Origin: Geodermatophilaceae bacterium NBWT11
Lineage (GTDB): Bacteria; Actinomycetota; Actinomycetes; Mycobacteriales; Geodermatophilaceae
Assembly: GCA_014218215.1 (NCBI GenBank)
Contig: CP043652.1
Coordinates: 744,001 to 808,000 of the forward strand
Direction: 5' to 3'
DNA length: 64,000 nucleotides
Notes under the pieces: model-generated
Database searches by the model: none
Told to the model about the DNA's origin: nothing
What the model saw: only the letters and a program-made list of their open reading frames with translations
Shown here: piece by piece, positions 40,514-56,493 of the stretch
Layout: every line of letters begins with the position of its first letter
Position numbering within the stretch: the first letter of the stretch is position 1
Translations under genes and position numbers: made by a program

Positions 40514-42063
40514 GGTGCGACCTCCTGGGTGGGGACCGGCTGCGGGCGCTGCTGGCTGAGGAACGTGCCCCCGCGGGCGGCGTCCCCGGCTGCCTCGAGC
40601 GCCGCGGCGACCCGGTAGCAGCGGTCGTCGGCGAGTGCGGGTGCCATCACCTGGAACCCGACGGGCAGGCCCTCGCTCAGGCCGCAGGGCACCGAGATGG
40701 CCGGGGTGCCCGCGAGGCTGGCGGGCAGGGTGCAGAGGTCGGCGGCGTACATCGACAGCGGGTCGTCGACCCGGGCGCCGAGGGGGAACGCGACCATCGG
40801 CGAGGTGGGGCTGACCAGCACGTCGACGCCTGCTCCCTCTGCACCGAACGCCGCCGCGAAGTCCCGGCCGATGAGCGTGCGGACCTTCTGCGCCTGGCCG
40901 TAGTAGGCCTCGTAGTAGCCCGAGCTCAGGGCGTAGGTGCCCAGGATGATGCGGCGCTTGACCTCCGGCCCGAAGCCCTGCTCACGGGTCAGTGCCATGA
41001 CCTCGTCGAGGTCCCGGCTGCCGTCGTCGCCGACCCGCAGGCCGAAGCGGACGCCGTCGAAGCGGGACAGGTTGGACGAGGCCTCGCTGGGCGCGATCAG
41101 GTAGTAGGCGGCCAGCGCCAGGTCGAAGCTGGGGCAGGACACCTCCCGGACCTCGGCACCCAGGGCGCGCAGCTGGTCGACCCCGGCGGAGAAGGCGGCC
41201 AGCACGCCGGGCTCGTAGCCGTCGGTGTGCCCCTCGCCGCCGAGCTCGCGGACGACGCCGACGGTCACCCCGGTCAGGTCGCCGGTGGCACCCTGCCGCG
41301 CGGCCGCGACGAACGGCGCGGCCGGGGCGTCGATGCTGGTGGAGTCGCAGGGGTCGTGCCCGCCGATGACCTCGTGCATGAGGGCGGCGTCGGCGACGGT
41401 GCGCGCCATCGGGCCGGCCTGGTCCAGGCTGGAGGAGAACGCGATCAGGCCGTAGCGGGACACCGAGCCGTAGGTGGGCTTGTGCCCGACCAGGCCGGTG
41501 ACGGCCGCGGGCTGGCGGATCGAACCACCGGTGTCGGTGCCGATCGCCCACGGCGCCAGGTGCCCGGCGACCGCGGCCGAGGACCCACCGGAGGACCCGC
41601 CGGGGATGCGGTCGTGGTCCCACGGGTTGCGGGTCGGGCCGTAAGCGGAGTTCTCCGTGGAGGAGCCCATCGCGAACTCGTCCATGTTGGTCTTGCCCAG
41701 CAGCACGGTGCCGGCGGCCTTGAGCCGGGCGGCGACGGTCGCGTCGTAGGGCGGGGTCCAGCCCTCGAGGATCTTCGAGCCGCTGGTGGTGGGCACGCCC
41801 TCGGTGACGACGACGTCCTTCAGGGCGACGGGGACGCCGGCCAGGCGGCCCAGCTCCTCCCCCGCGGCGCGACGGCGGTCGACGTCGGCAGCCGTGGCCA
41901 GCGCCGCCTCGCCGTCGACGAACAGGTAGGAGTTCAGCGCGCCGTCCTGGGCGGTGATCGCGTCCAGGTGGGCCCGGGTGACCTCGACGGCGCTGGTGCT
42001 GCCGTCGGCCAGGGCGGCCTGCAGCGCGGTGACGTCCAGCCGGGTCAGCTCGGTGGCGCTCAT
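40510..42063 (-). CDS. gatA: Aspartyl/glutamyl-tRNA amidotransferase subunit A
   Basis: Glutaminase/amidase subunit releasing ammonia from glutamine for GatB. 517 residues, amidase-signature family: catalytic Lys in [10 protein letters not shown], the cis-Ser/Ser nucleophile block [15 protein letters not shown] and [14 protein letters not shown] at 42063 overlaps the gatC stop. It is second in gatC-gatA-(small membrane)-gatB-GNAT. Needed here for Gln-tRNA(Gln) formation. Confidence 0.97.
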   Translation of the reverse strand: MSATELTRLDVTALQAALADGSTSAVEVTRAHLDAITAQDGALNSYLFVDGEAALATAADVDRRRAAGEELGRLAGVPVALKDVVVTEGVPTTSGSKILEGWTPPYDATVAARLKAAGTVLLGKTNMDEFAMGSSTENSAYGPTRNPWDHDRIPGGSSGGSSAAVAGHLAPWAIGTDTGGSIRQPAAVTGLVGHKPTYGSVSRYGLIAFSSSLDQAGPMARTVADAALMHEVIGGHDPCDSTSIDAPAAPFVAAARQGATGDLTGVTVGVVRELGGEGHTDGYEPGVLAAFSAGVDQLRALGAEVREVSCPSFDLALAAYYLIAPSEASSNLSRFDGVRFGLRVGDDGSRDLDEVMALTREQGFGPEVKRRIILGTYALSSGYYEAYYGQAQKVRTLIGRDFAAAFGAEGAGVDVLVSPTSPMVAFPLGARVDDPLSMYAADLCTLPASLAGTPAISVPCGLSEGLPVGFQVMAPALADDRCYRVAAALEAAGDAARGGTFLSQQRPQPVPTQEVAP

Positions 42064-42368
42064 GCCTCGTCCTGCAGGATCCGCGGGACCCGGAAGCGGT
42101 CGTCCTCGGCCGCGGGCGCGCCGGCGAGCACCTGCTCGCGGGTCAGGCTCGGGGTCACGACGTCGGGCCGGTACACGTTGGTCAACGGCACGGCGTGCGT
42201 CGTCGGGGTGACGTCCTCGGTGGGGGCGTCCTGCACCCGGGCGACGGCGCCCAGGACGACGCCGAGCTGACCGGCGTAGAGGTCGAGCTCCTCGTCGGTG
42301 ACGGCGAGCCGGGACAACTGCGCGAGGTGCGCGACGTCCTCTCGGGAGAGGCTGCTGGGAGTGCTCAT
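42060..42368 (-). CDS. gatC: Aspartyl/glutamyl-tRNA amidotransferase subunit C
   Basis: 102 residues; the small subunit that wraps GatA and GatB. Signature: [20 protein letters not shown], a stretch of helix with [13 protein letters not shown], then VYRPDVV and the C-terminal [12 protein letters not shown]. First gene of the operon, with the ATG at 42368 starting at MSTPSSLS. The 246-base divergent gap upstream (to the ACT protein) should hold its promoter; no clear box was identified. Confidence 0.95.
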   Translation of the reverse strand: MSTPSSLSREDVAHLAQLSRLAVTDEELDLYAGQLGVVLGAVARVQDAPTEDVTPTTHAVPLTNVYRPDVVTPSLTREQVLAGAPAAEDDRFRVPRILQDEA

Positions 42369-42614
42369 GCGCTGGCGGGACCCCACTGTCGGTCTGCTCG
42401 GTGCGGTGGCTGGTGTGCTGCGTCGTACGGGTGCTGGGCCGGGACGGACCGTGGTCCGCTCCAACCCGGGCAGTCTACGTGGGGCGGACGACGTCCCCCG
42501 TCCGCGAGCCGGGTTGGCCTCGACGGGGGCTGATGGGGCAGGGTGGGCGCCGTCCCTCGATCGACGGAGATCGGCTGCCCGAGTCGTCGCGCTGGTGTCC
42601 CCGCGGAGGATCAC

Positions 42615-46587
<3,973 letters not shown>

Positions 46588-46604
<17 letters not shown>

Positions 46605-48771
46605 GCCGGCGACGGTAGCCCGCCGCGGTGGCGACCCCACCGGTCAGGAGCAGCAGCGCACCCAGGCCGAGCATCTGCCCGGTGGCCGCGCCGGTGTTCG
46701 CCAGCTGACCGGTGCCGATCCCGTTGCCGGGATTCGCCACCGGGTCCACACCCGGGGTGGGCGTGGTCGGCGGGGTGGTCGGCGGGGTGGTCGGAGCAGC
46801 CGGGCACGGGTACCCCGCAGCAGCGGTGCCGGTCGTGCCGGTCGGACCGGTGGCAACGGCGTTGCCGCCGTTCTCCCCAGCCCCGGAACCGCCACCGGCA
46901 GGCGGCGTCGCCGGGTTCGCGGCCCGTCCGTCGGTGACAGCCGTGCCGTGTCCGATGGGCGGCGCGGTGTACGGGTCGTTGTCGCCGAAGAACGCGATGG
47001 CGGTCTCCACGTCGACCGGCCCGGTCACCTGCAGCGTCCCGTTGCGGAAGGCGGTGAAGCTGTCACCGCCGCCGGCGAGGAAGGAGTTCGCCACGACGCG
47101 GTAGGTGGTCGTGGGGACGACGACCTGCGGGTCGAGCGCCGGGGTGCTCGGGTCGTCGAGCTGGATCGAGGCCGGGTCCACCCGGTCGTAGGCCGGGCGG
47201 GCCAGGTCGTAGGAGTAGGAGAAGCCCTCCGACGTGCCCAGCCACAGCTGCGACGTCCGCCCCGGGGTGGCGAACTGCTGCTCCAGCAACAGCCGGATGT
47301 CGGCGCCGGTCAGGGTGATCGCGTTGGCGTAGTTGCCGAACGGCTGGACGGCGAACGCCTCGGCGTACGTGATCGCGCCGGTGTCGATGTTGGCCCGCAG
47401 ACCCCCGGGGTTCATGAACGCCACCGCGGGCAGACCCCCGCCGAAGGTGGCGGCCGGGTCCCCGTAGGTGGTGGGGTCGTCCTGCAGGCCGACCAGCTGC
47501 GCCTGGGCGACGGTGTTGCCCAGCACGGACTCCGCTCCGCGGTTCTCGGTCCCGGCGGAGTTGACAGCGCGGGCGAGGGGGGTCGTCGTGGACCCGACCT
47601 GACGGCTCCCGACAGCGGTCGCCTGGCGGCTCCAGAAGGAGACGATGCCCGCGGTGGCCGCATCCGGCGTCCGGGCTGCGCGGTCGGTCGGCACGTTGGT
47701 CACCGAGTAGGTGCCGCAGAGCCGGTCGACGTCGCCGGTGGCACCGTCGATGACAAAGCGGACGTCACCGACGAGCCGGCCGTAGTAGCCGGACTGGGCC
47801 ACCAGCCGGGGCTGACCGGCCGGGTCCTGGAGGTAGCAGCTGTAGTTCTGGTGGGTGTGGGCCGACAGGACGACGTCCACGGCGGGGTCGGTGCGGTCGT
47901 TGATGTCCACGATCGAGCCGTTGAGCTGACCGCAGCCGTTGACGTCGGCCGGGGTGGCCGGCGTCCCGCCCTCGTGCACCAGGGCCACGATGGCCTCGAT
48001 GCCCTGCGCCTGGAGCACCGGCACCCAGCGGTTGATCGCGGTCGCCTCGTCGATGAACTCGACGTCGGCGATCCCGGTCGGGGCGACGATGCCCGCGGTG
48101 GTCTCGGTGACGACTCCGATGAAGCCGATCCGCTGGCCGTCGACCTCCTGGACCGCGTAGGGCGGCAGCATGGGCTCGTCGGTGCCGGCCCGCAGGACGT
48201 TGGCGGCGAGGTACGGGAAGTCGGTGCCGGCGAAGGGTGCCCCGGTGCTGTCGGTGAAGCAGCCGTCGACGCCGGCGGTCACGCCCTCGCACGCCGTCTG
48301 GTCGTCGGAGAAGGTCCGGTCGGTGGGCCCGGAGAGGCGGCGGAGCTCGGTGGTCCCGCGGTCGAACTCGTGGTTGCCCACCACGCTGACCGCCATGTCG
48401 AGGCCGTTGAGCACCTCGATGGTCGACTCGTCACGGAAGCCCGCGGAGTCGAACGGGGAGGCGCCGACCAGGTCACCCAGTCCGATGAACAGCGAGTTGT
48501 CCGCCGCGCCACCGCCGGCCACGAAGGCCTGCCGACTGGCGTTGACGGTGCTCGCCACGTTCGCGGCACCTCCGACGGTCGCGGTGCCCAGGGTCGCGTC
48601 GGCAGCGGTGGTGTCGGCGATCCGGCCGTGGAAGTCGTTGATCGTCAGCAGCTGGACCGGGACGTCGGGTGCGACGGCCGGCGCCGGCGCGGCAGACGCC
48701 ACCGACGGAATGCCGACGACGGCGGCCGAGGCCACCAGGGTCAGCGCGAGAGAGAGGCGCGTACGGCGCAA
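46588..48771 (-). CDS. Cell-wall-anchored 5'-nucleotidase / UDP-sugar hydrolase family protein
   Basis: About 727 residues. A signal peptide (RRTRLSLALTLVASAAVVG) is followed by the metallophosphatase domain with TINDFHGRI, VVGNHEFDRG and LSAHTHQNYS, then the 5'-nucleotidase C-terminal domain (FMNPGGLRANIDTG). A Pro/Gly/Thr-rich stalk ends in LANTG, a hydrophobic helix and RRRR, a class E sortase-type LAxTG signal. The TTG at 48771 is preferred because GGAGGA lies just upstream and the signal peptide begins there; a GTG at 48825 would add 18 residues. Ends in a rare TAA. Extracellular nucleotide salvage is likely. Confidence 0.92.
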
Positions 48772-48900
48772 GGGTCCTCCGAGGTGTGGGCCCGGCCCGA
48801 CGACTCCCCGTGGTCGTCCGGTCACAGAGCTTGACTAAGTAGCGGAGCTCACGAAGAGCGCCCGCCGAAAGCTAGCCCGGACCCGTGACGAATCCAAGAG

Positions 48901-50001
48901 TCAGCTGAGAACTGACGCCTGTCGTTCACCTGCGCGGAACACGGTGGCCTGCCCGAGCACCCGGTCGCCGCGCTCGGCGTCGGGGGCGTAGAGCACGGCC
49001 GACTGGCCCGGGGCGACACCCCGCTGCTGGTCGTGCAGCTCGAGCTGCAGCCCGGCCGACCCGTCCCGCGCCGAGACCGTGCACGGCACCGACGCCCCGT
49101 GCGCGCGTAGCTGCACGACCGCGGAGAAGGGCAGCTCGGGCGCCGGACCGGTCCAGGTCGGCGCACCGGTCAGCACCTCGTCGACGCCGGCCTGGTCGGC
49201 CGTGCCGATGGTGACCGTGCGCGACACCGGCTCGATGCCCAGCACGTAGCGCGGCCGCTGGTCCCCGACCGTCACGCCCAGGCCCTTGCGCTGCCCGATG
49301 GTGAAGCCGTGGGTGCCCTGGTGCTCCCCCACGGTCGCGCCGGTCGCGGCGTCCACCACCGGTCCGGGGGCCACGCCGAGCCGGCGGTCCAGGAAGCCGC
49401 GGGTGTCGCCGTCGGGGATGAAGCAGATGTCGTGGCTGTCGGGCTTGGTCGCCACGGCGTACCCGCGCTCGGCGGCGATCTCCCGCACCCGCTCCTTGGT
49501 CATCTCCCCCAGCGGGAAGACCGCCCCGGCCAGCTGCCGCTCGGTGAGCACCCCGAGCACGTAGCTCTGGTCCTTGGCGGCGTCCACCGACCGCCGGAGC
49601 TCGCCGTCGACCAGCCGAGCGTGGTGGCCGGTGACGACGGCGTCGAACCCCAGGGCCTGCGCGCGGTCCAGCACGGCGGCGAACTTGATCTTCTCGTTGC
49701 AGCGCAGGCACGGGTTCGGCGTCCGGCCGGCGGCGTACTCGGCGACGAAGTCGTCCACGACGTCCTCGGCGAACTGCTCGGCCATGTCCCACACGTAGAA
49801 CGGGATGCCCAGCTCGCCGGCCACCCGACGGGCGTCGTCGGCGTCCTCGACGCTGCAGCACCCGCGGGACCCGCTGCGCATCTGCTGCCGGTGCTGGCTG
49901 AGCGCCAGGTGCACCCCGGTCACGTCGTGCCCTGCCTCGACGGCCAGCGCGGCGGCGACGGCGGAGTCCACCCCGCCGCTCATCGCGGCGATCAGCTTCA
50001 C
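48901..50001 (-). CDS. mnmA: tRNA-specific 2-thiouridylase
   Basis: Introduces the 2-thio group at wobble U34 of Lys, Glu and Gln tRNAs. 366 residues: PP-loop [13 protein letters not shown], catalytic Cys in [12 protein letters not shown] and the second Cys in [11 protein letters not shown], with [12 protein letters not shown]. Uses sulfur from a cysteine desulfurase; iscS directly upstream overlaps by four bases (GTGA). This coupling is conserved in mycobacteria. The GTG start begins at [10 protein letters not shown]. Confidence 0.97.
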   Translation of the reverse strand: MKLIAAMSGGVDSAVAAALAVEAGHDVTGVHLALSQHRQQMRSGSRGCCSVEDADDARRVAGELGIPFYVWDMAEQFAEDVVDDFVAEYAAGRTPNPCLRCNEKIKFAAVLDRAQALGFDAVVTGHHARLVDGELRRSVDAAKDQSYVLGVLTERQLAGAVFPLGEMTKERVREIAAERGYAVATKPDSHDICFIPDGDTRGFLDRRLGVAPGPVVDAATGATVGEHQGTHGFTIGQRKGLGVTVGDQRPRYVLGIEPVSRTVTIGTADQAGVDEVLTGAPTWTGPAPELPFSAVVQLRAHGASVPCTVSARDGSAGLQLELHDQQRGVAPGQSAVLYAPDAERGDRVLGQATVFRAGERQASVLS

Positions 50002-51194
50002 GCCGACCGCCGGCCCAGGCCCGCCCGCCGGGCCCGCTCGACGACCGGGGCGATCACGTCGAGGACGGCGTCCACGTCGGCGTCGGTGGAGGTGTGACCG
50101 AGGCTGAACCGCAGGGAGCTGCGCGCCCGGTCGGGGTCGGCACCGGTGGCCAGCAGCACGTGGCTGGGCCGGGCCACCCCGGCGCTGCAGGCCGAGCCGG
50201 TCGAGCACTCGATGCCGTTGGCGTCCAGCAGCATCAGCAGGGCGTCGCCCTCGGCACCGGGGAAGGACAGGTGGGCGTTGCCCGGCAGCCGCCCCGGTCC
50301 ACCGGCCACCACGGCGTCCAGCGCGGGGCCGTTGAGCTGCACGTCGGGCACGCGCGCGACGACCCCGGCCACCAGCCGGTCGCGCAGCGCGGAGACCCGG
50401 GTGGCGCGCTCGACCCGGTTGCCCACGCTCGTCGTCGTCGCCACGGCGAGCCCGACGATCGCGGCGACGTCCAGCGTCCCGGAGCGCACGTCACGCTCCT
50501 GCCCGCCGCCGTGCAGCAGCGGGGTGCAGTCCGCGTCCCGGCGGAGCACCAGCAGACCCGCGCCCATCGGGCCGCCGAGCTTGTGCCCGGTCATGGTGAG
50601 CGCGTCGACGCCGCTGGCCGCGAAGTCCACCGGCACCTGGCCGACGGCCTGCACGGCGTCGGTGTGCAGCGGGACGCCGACGGCGTGCGCGACCTCGGCC
50701 AGGGCGGCCAGGTCGCTGACCGCGCCGATCTCGTTGTTGGCCCACATGACGCTGACCAGCGCGACGTCGGTGCCGTCGCCGAGAGCCTCGGCGAGCGCGG
50801 CGGGGGTGATCTCACCGCTGGGCGCGACGTCGACCCAGGTGATCTCCGCGTGGTCGTGCTCGGCCAGCCACTCGACGCTGTCCAGGACGGCGTGGTGCTC
50901 GGCCGGGCTCACGACGACGCGGGTACGGCGCGGGTCGGCGTCCCGGCGGGCCCAGAACAGGCCCTTGACCGCCAGGTTGTCGCTCTCGGTGCCGCCGCCG
51001 GTGAACAGCACCTCCGACGGGCGGGCGCCGAGCGCCTCGGCCAGCCGCTCGCGGGACTGCTCGGCCGTGCGCCGGGCACCGCGGCCGCTGGCGTGCAGGG
51101 ACGAGGCGTTGCCCACCCGGGCCAGCTGATCGGTCATCGCCGCGACGGCCTCGGGCAGCATCGGCGTGGTCGCCGCGTGGTCGAGGTAGGTCAT
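49998..51194 (-). CDS. iscS: Cysteine desulfurase
   Basis: PLP-dependent sulfur donor. 398 residues: [27 protein letters not shown], the PLP lysine in MTGHKLGG (about Lys205) and catalytic Cys in [11 protein letters not shown] (about Cys336). The short loop around the cysteine and adjacency to mnmA suggest tRNA thiolation as one role; supply to Fe-S assembly also fits the family. ATG overlaps the MFS stop and the gene overlaps mnmA. Confidence 0.96.
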   Translation of the reverse strand: MTYLDHAATTPMLPEAVAAMTDQLARVGNASSLHASGRGARRTAEQSRERLAEALGARPSEVLFTGGGTESDNLAVKGLFWARRDADPRRTRVVVSPAEHHAVLDSVEWLAEHDHAEITWVDVAPSGEITPAALAEALGDGTDVALVSVMWANNEIGAVSDLAALAEVAHAVGVPLHTDAVQAVGQVPVDFAASGVDALTMTGHKLGGPMGAGLLVLRRDADCTPLLHGGGQERDVRSGTLDVAAIVGLAVATTTSVGNRVERATRVSALRDRLVAGVVARVPDVQLNGPALDAVVAGGPGRLPGNAHLSFPGAEGDALLMLLDANGIECSTGSACSAGVARPSHVLLATGADPDRARSSLRFSLGHTSTDADVDAVLDVIAPVVERARRAGLGRRSA

Positions 51195-52579
51195 GACGTG
51201 GCCAATGTAGTCGCGCGGACCGGTTCGGCCGACGGGGCCGCAGCCCGGCCGGCGACCAGCGACCCGAGCAGTGCCAGTCCGCTGAACACCGCGATCGCGA
51301 CGAGCAGGGCGGTGGTGAGCGACAGCACGCCGGTGGCGGCGGCGGCCACCAGCACGCCCCCGAACCCGACGCACAGCGCCGAGCCCACGACGTCGGAGAT
51401 CTGCAGGGACGCCGAGTCGGCACCCCGCCGGTGCTCGGGCGACTGGTCGAGCAGCAGGACGCCCACGCTCGGCATGCCCAGGCCCATGCCCAGCCCGGCG
51501 ACCGCCCAGCTCACGTAGGCGGTCCACCCCCCGGTCGAGGGCAGCGCGGCGAACGCGGTGCCGGCCAGACCGATCGCGAGCAGGACGAAGCCGATCTGCA
51601 GCAGTCGCACCCGGGAGACGTCGGGACGGCGGGCCGACAGCGTGGAGGCCAGCGACCAGCCGATCGCCCCGGTGGTCAGCGGGATGCCGGCAGCGGTCGC
51701 GCTGAAGCCGTGCACCTCGGTGAGGGTCAGCGGCAGCAGGGTGTCGATGCCGAAGAACGACCCGGCCAGCAGCCCGCGGGAGGCGACCACGGTGGGCAGG
51801 CCGCGGCGGGCGGTGACCGTGCCGCGGGGCAGCAGCGGCCGGAGTCCCGCAGCCAGCGCGACCACCCCGACGACGGCGACCGCCAGGGCCACCAGGTCCA
51901 GCCGCTGCCCGGCGTACTGCAGGGCACCGATGCCGACCCCGGCGAGCACCGCCCACCATCGCCGGGAGACCGCCGGCCGCGCGGTGCCGTCGGGCACGGC
52001 GAGCCGGGCGATCGAGGGCAGCACCAGGACCAGGCCGACCGCGACCAGCGGCAGGATGCCGAGGAACACCCAGCGCCAGGACGTGTGCGTGGTGATGGCG
52101 CCGGCGATCAACGGGCCGAAGAGCGCGGGGAACACCCAGGCCGCCGAGAACGCCCCGAACAGCTGGGGCCGCAGCTCCGGGGCGTACGCCTGCCCGGCGA
52201 CGACGTAGAGCGACACCGCGATGAGCCCCCCGCCCAGGCCCTGGACGGCGCGGCCGGCGATGAACAGGGTCATGTCGGCGGCCGCCCCGGACGCGACCAG
52301 GCCCAGGGCGAAGAAGCCCACGCCCCACAGCAGCGCGACCCGGGCGCCCCGACGGTCGCTGACGTCCCCGCCCAGGACCATCCCGACGACCTGGGCGACC
52401 AGGAACGCGGTGAACGGCCACGCGTACCAGGCCAGCCCGTCCAGCTCCCGGACGACGGTGGGCATCGCGGTGGCCACGGCCATCGACTCGAACGCGATGA
52501 AGGTGACCAGCATCAGCAGCCCGGCCGTGGTGAGCCGGTGCCCGCGGTCGAAGACGCCGACCGTGCTCGCGTTGCTCAC
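51191..52579 (-). CDS. MFS transporter
   Basis: 462 residues with about 12-14 hydrophobic segments. The MFS signature between helices 2 and 3 is [17 protein letters not shown]. The topology resembles drug/proton antiporters (DHA1/2). It overlaps ligB upstream and iscS downstream by four bases, so the four genes are co-translated; the functional link to DNA ligation or thiolation is unclear. The substrate cannot be assigned. Confidence 0.92.
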   Translation of the reverse strand: MSNASTVGVFDRGHRLTTAGLLMLVTFIAFESMAVATAMPTVVRELDGLAWYAWPFTAFLVAQVVGMVLGGDVSDRRGARVALLWGVGFFALGLVASGAAADMTLFIAGRAVQGLGGGLIAVSLYVVAGQAYAPELRPQLFGAFSAAWVFPALFGPLIAGAITTHTSWRWVFLGILPLVAVGLVLVLPSIARLAVPDGTARPAVSRRWWAVLAGVGIGALQYAGQRLDLVALAVAVVGVVALAAGLRPLLPRGTVTARRGLPTVVASRGLLAGSFFGIDTLLPLTLTEVHGFSATAAGIPLTTGAIGWSLASTLSARRPDVSRVRLLQIGFVLLAIGLAGTAFAALPSTGGWTAYVSWAVAGLGMGLGMPSVGVLLLDQSPEHRRGADSASLQISDVVGSALCVGFGGVLVAAAATGVLSLTTALLVAIAVFSGLALLGSLVAGRAAAPSAEPVRATTLATS

Positions 52580-54111
52580 CCGGCCCCCAACGCCTCGGCG
52601 TCCCCGCCTCTTCCCGCCAGCAGCGCTCGGACGGCGTCGATGGTGTCGGCGTCGGCGGGCTCCTTGTCGGGCCGGTAGCGGAGCACCCGGGCGAAGCGCA
52701 GTGCGACCCCGCCGGGGTAGCGCGGGCTGCGCTGGACCCCGTCGAGCTCGATCTCCACGACCAGCTCCGGACGCAGCAGCACCGACGCGCCGCGGTCCTC
52801 CCGCACCAGCCCGGGGAAGGTGGCGGTCTGCCAGGCCAGCAGCTCGTCGGTCATCCCCTTGAAGGTCTTGCCGACCATCACCGGCTCGCCGCCGTCGGGG
52901 TCGCGGGCGCCCAGGTGGATGTTGGACAGCGACCCGGTGCGCCGGCCGTAGCCCCACTCGGCGCCGATGACGACCAGGTCCAGGGTGTGCACCGGCTTGA
53001 CCTTGCGCCAGGCCTTCCCGCGCCGGCCGGCCGCGTAGGGGCCGGCCAGGTCCTTCACGACGACACCCTCGTGCCCGGCAGCCAGCGCGGCGGCGGAGAA
53101 CTCCTCGGCCTGCTCGGGCGTGGGGCGGACGACGCCGGGCATCCGGTGGTCCGGCGCGACCCGGGCCAACGCCTCGTGCCGGGCGGTCAGCGGCTCGTCG
53201 ACCAGGTCGGTGCCGTCAACGTGCAGGCAGTCGAAGAAGAAGGGCTGCAGCAGCAGGGCGTGGGTGTCGGCGCCGAAGCGCGCGGCGGTCTCCTGGAAGG
53301 GCCGGGGCCGGCCGTCGTCGGTGAGCGCCAGGGTCTCCCCGTCCAGGACCAGGGTGCGGACCGGCAGTGCGCGCACGACCTCGACCAGCTCCGGGACCCG
53401 GGCGGTGACCTCCTTGAGCGTGCGGGTCCAGACCCACACCTCGTCGCCGTCCTTGTGCACCTGGATGCGGGCGCCGTCCATCTTCTGCTCGACCACCACG
53501 TCGCCGTCCCCCAGCGACTCGGCCAGGGTGTCGGCCGGCGAGGCGAGCATCGGCCGCAGCGGCCGGCCGACCTGCAACCGCACCTCCTCCAGCGCGGGCA
53601 CTCCCCCGGTCAGCGCCGTGACGGCGACGTCGGCGAGCACCCCGGAGAGGAAGAACGCGCGCCGGACGACGGGTGCCGGTGCACCGGCGGCCGCGGCGAC
53701 GGCGTCCAGCACCACGCCCTCCAGCGCACCGTGCCGCAGCTCCCCGCCGAGCAGCCGGAGCAGGAAGGACTGCTCGTCGGCCGTGGCCGCCCCCAGCAGC
53801 TCGGCCAGCAGCGCGGAGCGGCGGGCGGTCGAGCCGGTGCCGGCGACCCCGGCCAGCGCGCCGAGGGCCGACTGGACCTCGGTGACGGTGAGCGTCGGCT
53901 CGGCGGCGGGGTCTGCGTCGACGGCGGACAGCGTCCGCCAGCCGGCTCCGAGCCTGCCCTGGGTGGTGGCCCCGGACAACCACGCGGTGACCGGTCCGAT
54001 CTCCTCGGGCCCGGCTGCGCGGAGCAGGGCCGCGACGGTGGCGCTCTTCGCCGTCCGGGCTCGGGTGGCGCCCACCTGGGCGGACGCGGTGACGACGTCG
54101 GCGAACAGCAC
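52576..54111 (-). CDS. ligB: ATP-dependent DNA ligase, LigB type
   Basis: 511 residues. An N-terminal DNA-binding helical domain, then nucleotidyltransferase motif [11 protein letters not shown] (Lys about 210), [18 protein letters not shown] and the OB-fold with [17 protein letters not shown]. Length and motif placement match mycobacterial LigB. GTG start. Its stop overlaps the MFS start (GTGA). It supplements the NAD-dependent LigA in this window; a nonessential repair role is expected from the family. Confidence 0.95.
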   Translation of the reverse strand: MLFADVVTASAQVGATRARTAKSATVAALLRAAGPEEIGPVTAWLSGATTQGRLGAGWRTLSAVDADPAAEPTLTVTEVQSALGALAGVAGTGSTARRSALLAELLGAATADEQSFLLRLLGGELRHGALEGVVLDAVAAAAGAPAPVVRRAFFLSGVLADVAVTALTGGVPALEEVRLQVGRPLRPMLASPADTLAESLGDGDVVVEQKMDGARIQVHKDGDEVWVWTRTLKEVTARVPELVEVVRALPVRTLVLDGETLALTDDGRPRPFQETAARFGADTHALLLQPFFFDCLHVDGTDLVDEPLTARHEALARVAPDHRMPGVVRPTPEQAEEFSAAALAAGHEGVVVKDLAGPYAAGRRGKAWRKVKPVHTLDLVVIGAEWGYGRRTGSLSNIHLGARDPDGGEPVMVGKTFKGMTDELLAWQTATFPGLVREDRGASVLLRPELVVEIELDGVQRSPRYPGGVALRFARVLRYRPDKEPADADTIDAVRALLAGRGGDAEALGAG

Positions 54112-54126
54112 GGGCCCATCCTGCGC

Positions 54127-54519
54127 TCAGTCACCGGGGGTGTGCTCGGCGATGCAGAACAGGTGCCCGCCGGGGTCGGCCAGCGTCGTCCAGCGCACCC
54201 AGGGCATCTCGTCGAGGACGTCCCACCGGTGCTCGGCCCCCAGCGACACCGCACGGGCGACCTGGGCCTCCCGGGCGCCCCAGGCGACGGTGAGGTCGAG
54301 GTGCTGGTCGGGGTGCTCGGGGGCCGGGCCCTGCCGCGGGCGCACCAGCACGGAGAACCCGCCCGGCGGCCCCTGCACGAAGAGCATGCCGTCGGCCTCG
54401 CCGGCGATCTCACCTCCGGTGAGCGCGGCCCAGAAGGCAGCGAGCCGGGGCGGGTCGTCGGTGTCGAGCGCGACGGCGCCGAGGGTGATGGCGGGCGTGA
54501 TGGCGGGGGTGTCGGTCAT
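54127..54519 (-). CDS. VOC/glyoxalase-like domain protein
   Basis: 130 residues; [20 protein letters not shown] opens and [15 protein letters not shown] closes the single vicinal-oxygen-chelate fold. The ATG at 54519 was chosen because earlier frames add an unconserved VRVEHVVSV stretch. Related in pattern to 14933-15331. It sits between the etfA terminators and ligB, the latter 15 bases downstream, so it may be co-transcribed with ligB. Activity unknown. Confidence 0.8.
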   Translation of the reverse strand: MTDTPAITPAITLGAVALDTDDPPRLAAFWAALTGGEIAGEADGMLFVQGPPGGFSVLVRPRQGPAPEHPDQHLDLTVAWGAREAQVARAVSLGAEHRWDVLDEMPWVRWTTLADPGGHLFCIAEHTPGD

Positions 54520-54573
54520 GTCCGGGACCGTAGGGGCGGGCACCGACACCACGTGCTCCACCCTCACCAACAG

Positions 54574-54609
54574 CTGTCCCCCCTCACCAGCGTTGGTGAG
54601 GGGGGACAG
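54574..54609 (-). terminator. Second of two tandem hairpins after etfA
   Basis: A perfect 16-base-pair stem, CTGTCCCCCCTCACCA with its complement, loop GCGT. Its right arm can alternatively pair with CCCTCACCAA at 54561-54570. Confidence 0.75.
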
Positions 54610-54610
54610 A

Positions 54611-54635
54611 CGTGGATCAGGAGACCTGATCCACG
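54611..54635 (-). terminator. First of two tandem hairpins after etfA
   Basis: An 11-base-pair stem CGTGGATCAGG/CCTGATCCACG with a three-base loop, 18 bases after the etfA stop. No U tract. Confidence 0.7.
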
Positions 54636-54653
54636 CTGGGGTGCCTGGACGCG

Positions 54654-55616
54654 TTACTTGCGGGCGGAGATCTGCTCCGTCGCGGCCGGGACGACGGTGT
54701 TCAGGTCGCCCACGACGCCGAAGTCGGCCAGCTCGAAGATCGGCGCCTCGGTGTCCTTGTTGACCGCGATGATGGTCTTGGAGGTCTGCATGCCGGCCCG
54801 GTGCTGGATGGCCCCGGAGATGCCGACCGCCACGTAGAGCTGCGGGGACACCGTCTTGCCGGTCTGCCCGACCTGGAAGGAGTGCGGGTAGAAGCCGGAG
54901 TCGACGGCTGCGCGGGAGGCACCGACGGCGGCACCGAGGGAGTCGGCGAGGCCCTCGATGACCGAGAAGTTCTCCGCCGAGGCGACGCCGCGGCCACCGG
55001 AGACCACGATCGCGGCCTCGGTGAGCTCCGGGCGCGAGGACTTCTGCTCGACGACCCGGTCCAGCACCTTGGTCTGCTTGGCGGCCTCGGAGATCGAGAC
55101 GGTGACCGTCTCCTCCTCGGCCGCACCGGCGGCGGCCTCGGGGGTGACCGAGTTGCCGCGCAGGGTGTAGATCGGGGTGCCGACGGTGACCTTCGAGTGC
55201 ACGATCGTCGCCCCGGCGAAGGCCACCTGGGTGGCGGTGCCGTCGGCGGCGATCTCGGTGACGTCGGTCAGGAAGCCCGAGCCGGTCTTGATCGCCAGGC
55301 GGCCGGCGATCTCCTTGCCCTCCGGCGTGGAGGGGATGACCACGGCAGCCGGGGACTTCTCGCCCACCAGCTGGGCGAGCACCTCGGCCTTGGGGGCCAC
55401 GAGGTAGGCGTCGACGTCGTCGGACTCGGCGACGTAGACCTTGGCCGCGCCGTACTCGGCGAGGGTGTCCTTCACGCCCGCGGCGGTGCCGGGGGCACCG
55501 AGCACGACCGCGGAGGGCTCGCCGAGGACGCGCGCTGCGGTGAGCGCCTCGAGGGTGGTCTTGCGGACGCCGGATCCGTCGGGGGCGACCTCGACCAGGA
55601 CCAGTACTTCAGCCAC
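54654..55616 (-). CDS. etfA: Electron transfer flavoprotein alpha subunit
   Basis: Takes electrons from acyl-CoA and other dehydrogenases to the respiratory chain. 320 residues with the FAD-binding C-terminal domain: [30 protein letters not shown] and [15 protein letters not shown]. The start is [10 protein letters not shown]. It follows etfB with a 30-base gap and ends in tandem hairpins. Partner dehydrogenases are elsewhere; an enoyl-CoA hydratase lies 6 kb away. Confidence 0.96.
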   Translation of the reverse strand: MAEVLVLVEVAPDGSGVRKTTLEALTAARVLGEPSAVVLGAPGTAAGVKDTLAEYGAAKVYVAESDDVDAYLVAPKAEVLAQLVGEKSPAAVVIPSTPEGKEIAGRLAIKTGSGFLTDVTEIAADGTATQVAFAGATIVHSKVTVGTPIYTLRGNSVTPEAAAGAAEEETVTVSISEAAKQTKVLDRVVEQKSSRPELTEAAIVVSGGRGVASAENFSVIEGLADSLGAAVGASRAAVDSGFYPHSFQVGQTGKTVSPQLYVAVGISGAIQHRAGMQTSKTIIAVNKDTEAPIFELADFGVVGDLNTVVPAATEQISARK

Positions 55617-55646
55617 GACTGTTCTCCTGTCTCTCTGGGTGCGGGG

Positions 55647-56426
55647 TCAGACGATCTTCTGGGCGGCCAGGTAGCCGACCAGCTTCTCGGCGCCGTCGCC
55701 CTCGTCGACGACCTTCACGCCCTCGCCCTTGGGCGGGCGGCCGGCGAAGTCCAGCACCTGGCTGGTGGCCGAGGCCAGGCCGACGGTCGACGGGTCCACC
55801 CCGAGGTCGGCCAGCGACATGGTCGTGACCGGCTTCTTCTTGGCGGCCATGATCCCCTTGAAGGAGGGGTAGCGGGGCTCGTTGATGGTGTCCCAGGTCG
55901 ACACGATCGCCGGGGTCTGCGCCTCGAGGGCCCAGTAGCCGCCGTCGGTCTGCCGCTCGACGTGCAGCGTGGTGCCGTCGACGGTGAGCTTGCGGGCACC
56001 GGACAGGTGCGGGATGCCCAGGCGCTCGGACAGCAGCGCCGGCATCACCGAGACCTGGCCGTCGGTGGACTCCGCGCCGCAGACGACGAGGTCGTACTCG
56101 AGCTGGGACAGCGCGGCGGCGATCACCGCGGAGGTCTGCACGGCGCACGAACCGTGGATGGCCTCGTCGGTGACGTGCACGGCCTTGTCAGCGCCCATGG
56201 ACAGGGCCTTGCGGATGGCGTCGGTCGCGGTGGAGGGGCCGATGGTCAGCACGGTGACCTCACCGCCCTGCGACTCCTTGACCGTCAGCGCCTCCTCGAT
56301 GGCGTACTCGTCCATCTCGTTGATGACGTTGTCGGCGCTGGCGCGCGCGACGGTGTTGTCCGAGCTGTCCAGCGCGCGCTCGCTGCCGGAGTCGGGGACC
56401 TGCTTCACAAGAACGACGATGTTCAT
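55647..56426 (-). CDS. etfB: Electron transfer flavoprotein beta subunit
   Basis: 259 residues; NIVVLVKQVPDSGSERALD at the start, ASADNVINEMDEYAIEEAL, VVCGAESTDGQVSVMPALL and the LADLGVDPSTVG region. The ATG has a good CGGAGG site six bases before it. First gene of etfBA. A perfect 20-base palindrome lies about 70 bases upstream and could repress or activate the operon. Confidence 0.96.
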   Translation of the reverse strand: MNIVVLVKQVPDSGSERALDSSDNTVARASADNVINEMDEYAIEEALTVKESQGGEVTVLTIGPSTATDAIRKALSMGADKAVHVTDEAIHGSCAVQTSAVIAAALSQLEYDLVVCGAESTDGQVSVMPALLSERLGIPHLSGARKLTVDGTTLHVERQTDGGYWALEAQTPAIVSTWDTINEPRYPSFKGIMAAKKKPVTTMSLADLGVDPSTVGLASATSQVLDFAGRPPKGEGVKVVDEGDGAEKLVGYLAAQKIV

Positions 56427-56493
56427 CGCACCTCCGCGGGTGGGATCGAGGTGGGGGCGGACGCACGAGCGCCCGCACTGGCTCCGATGATGG

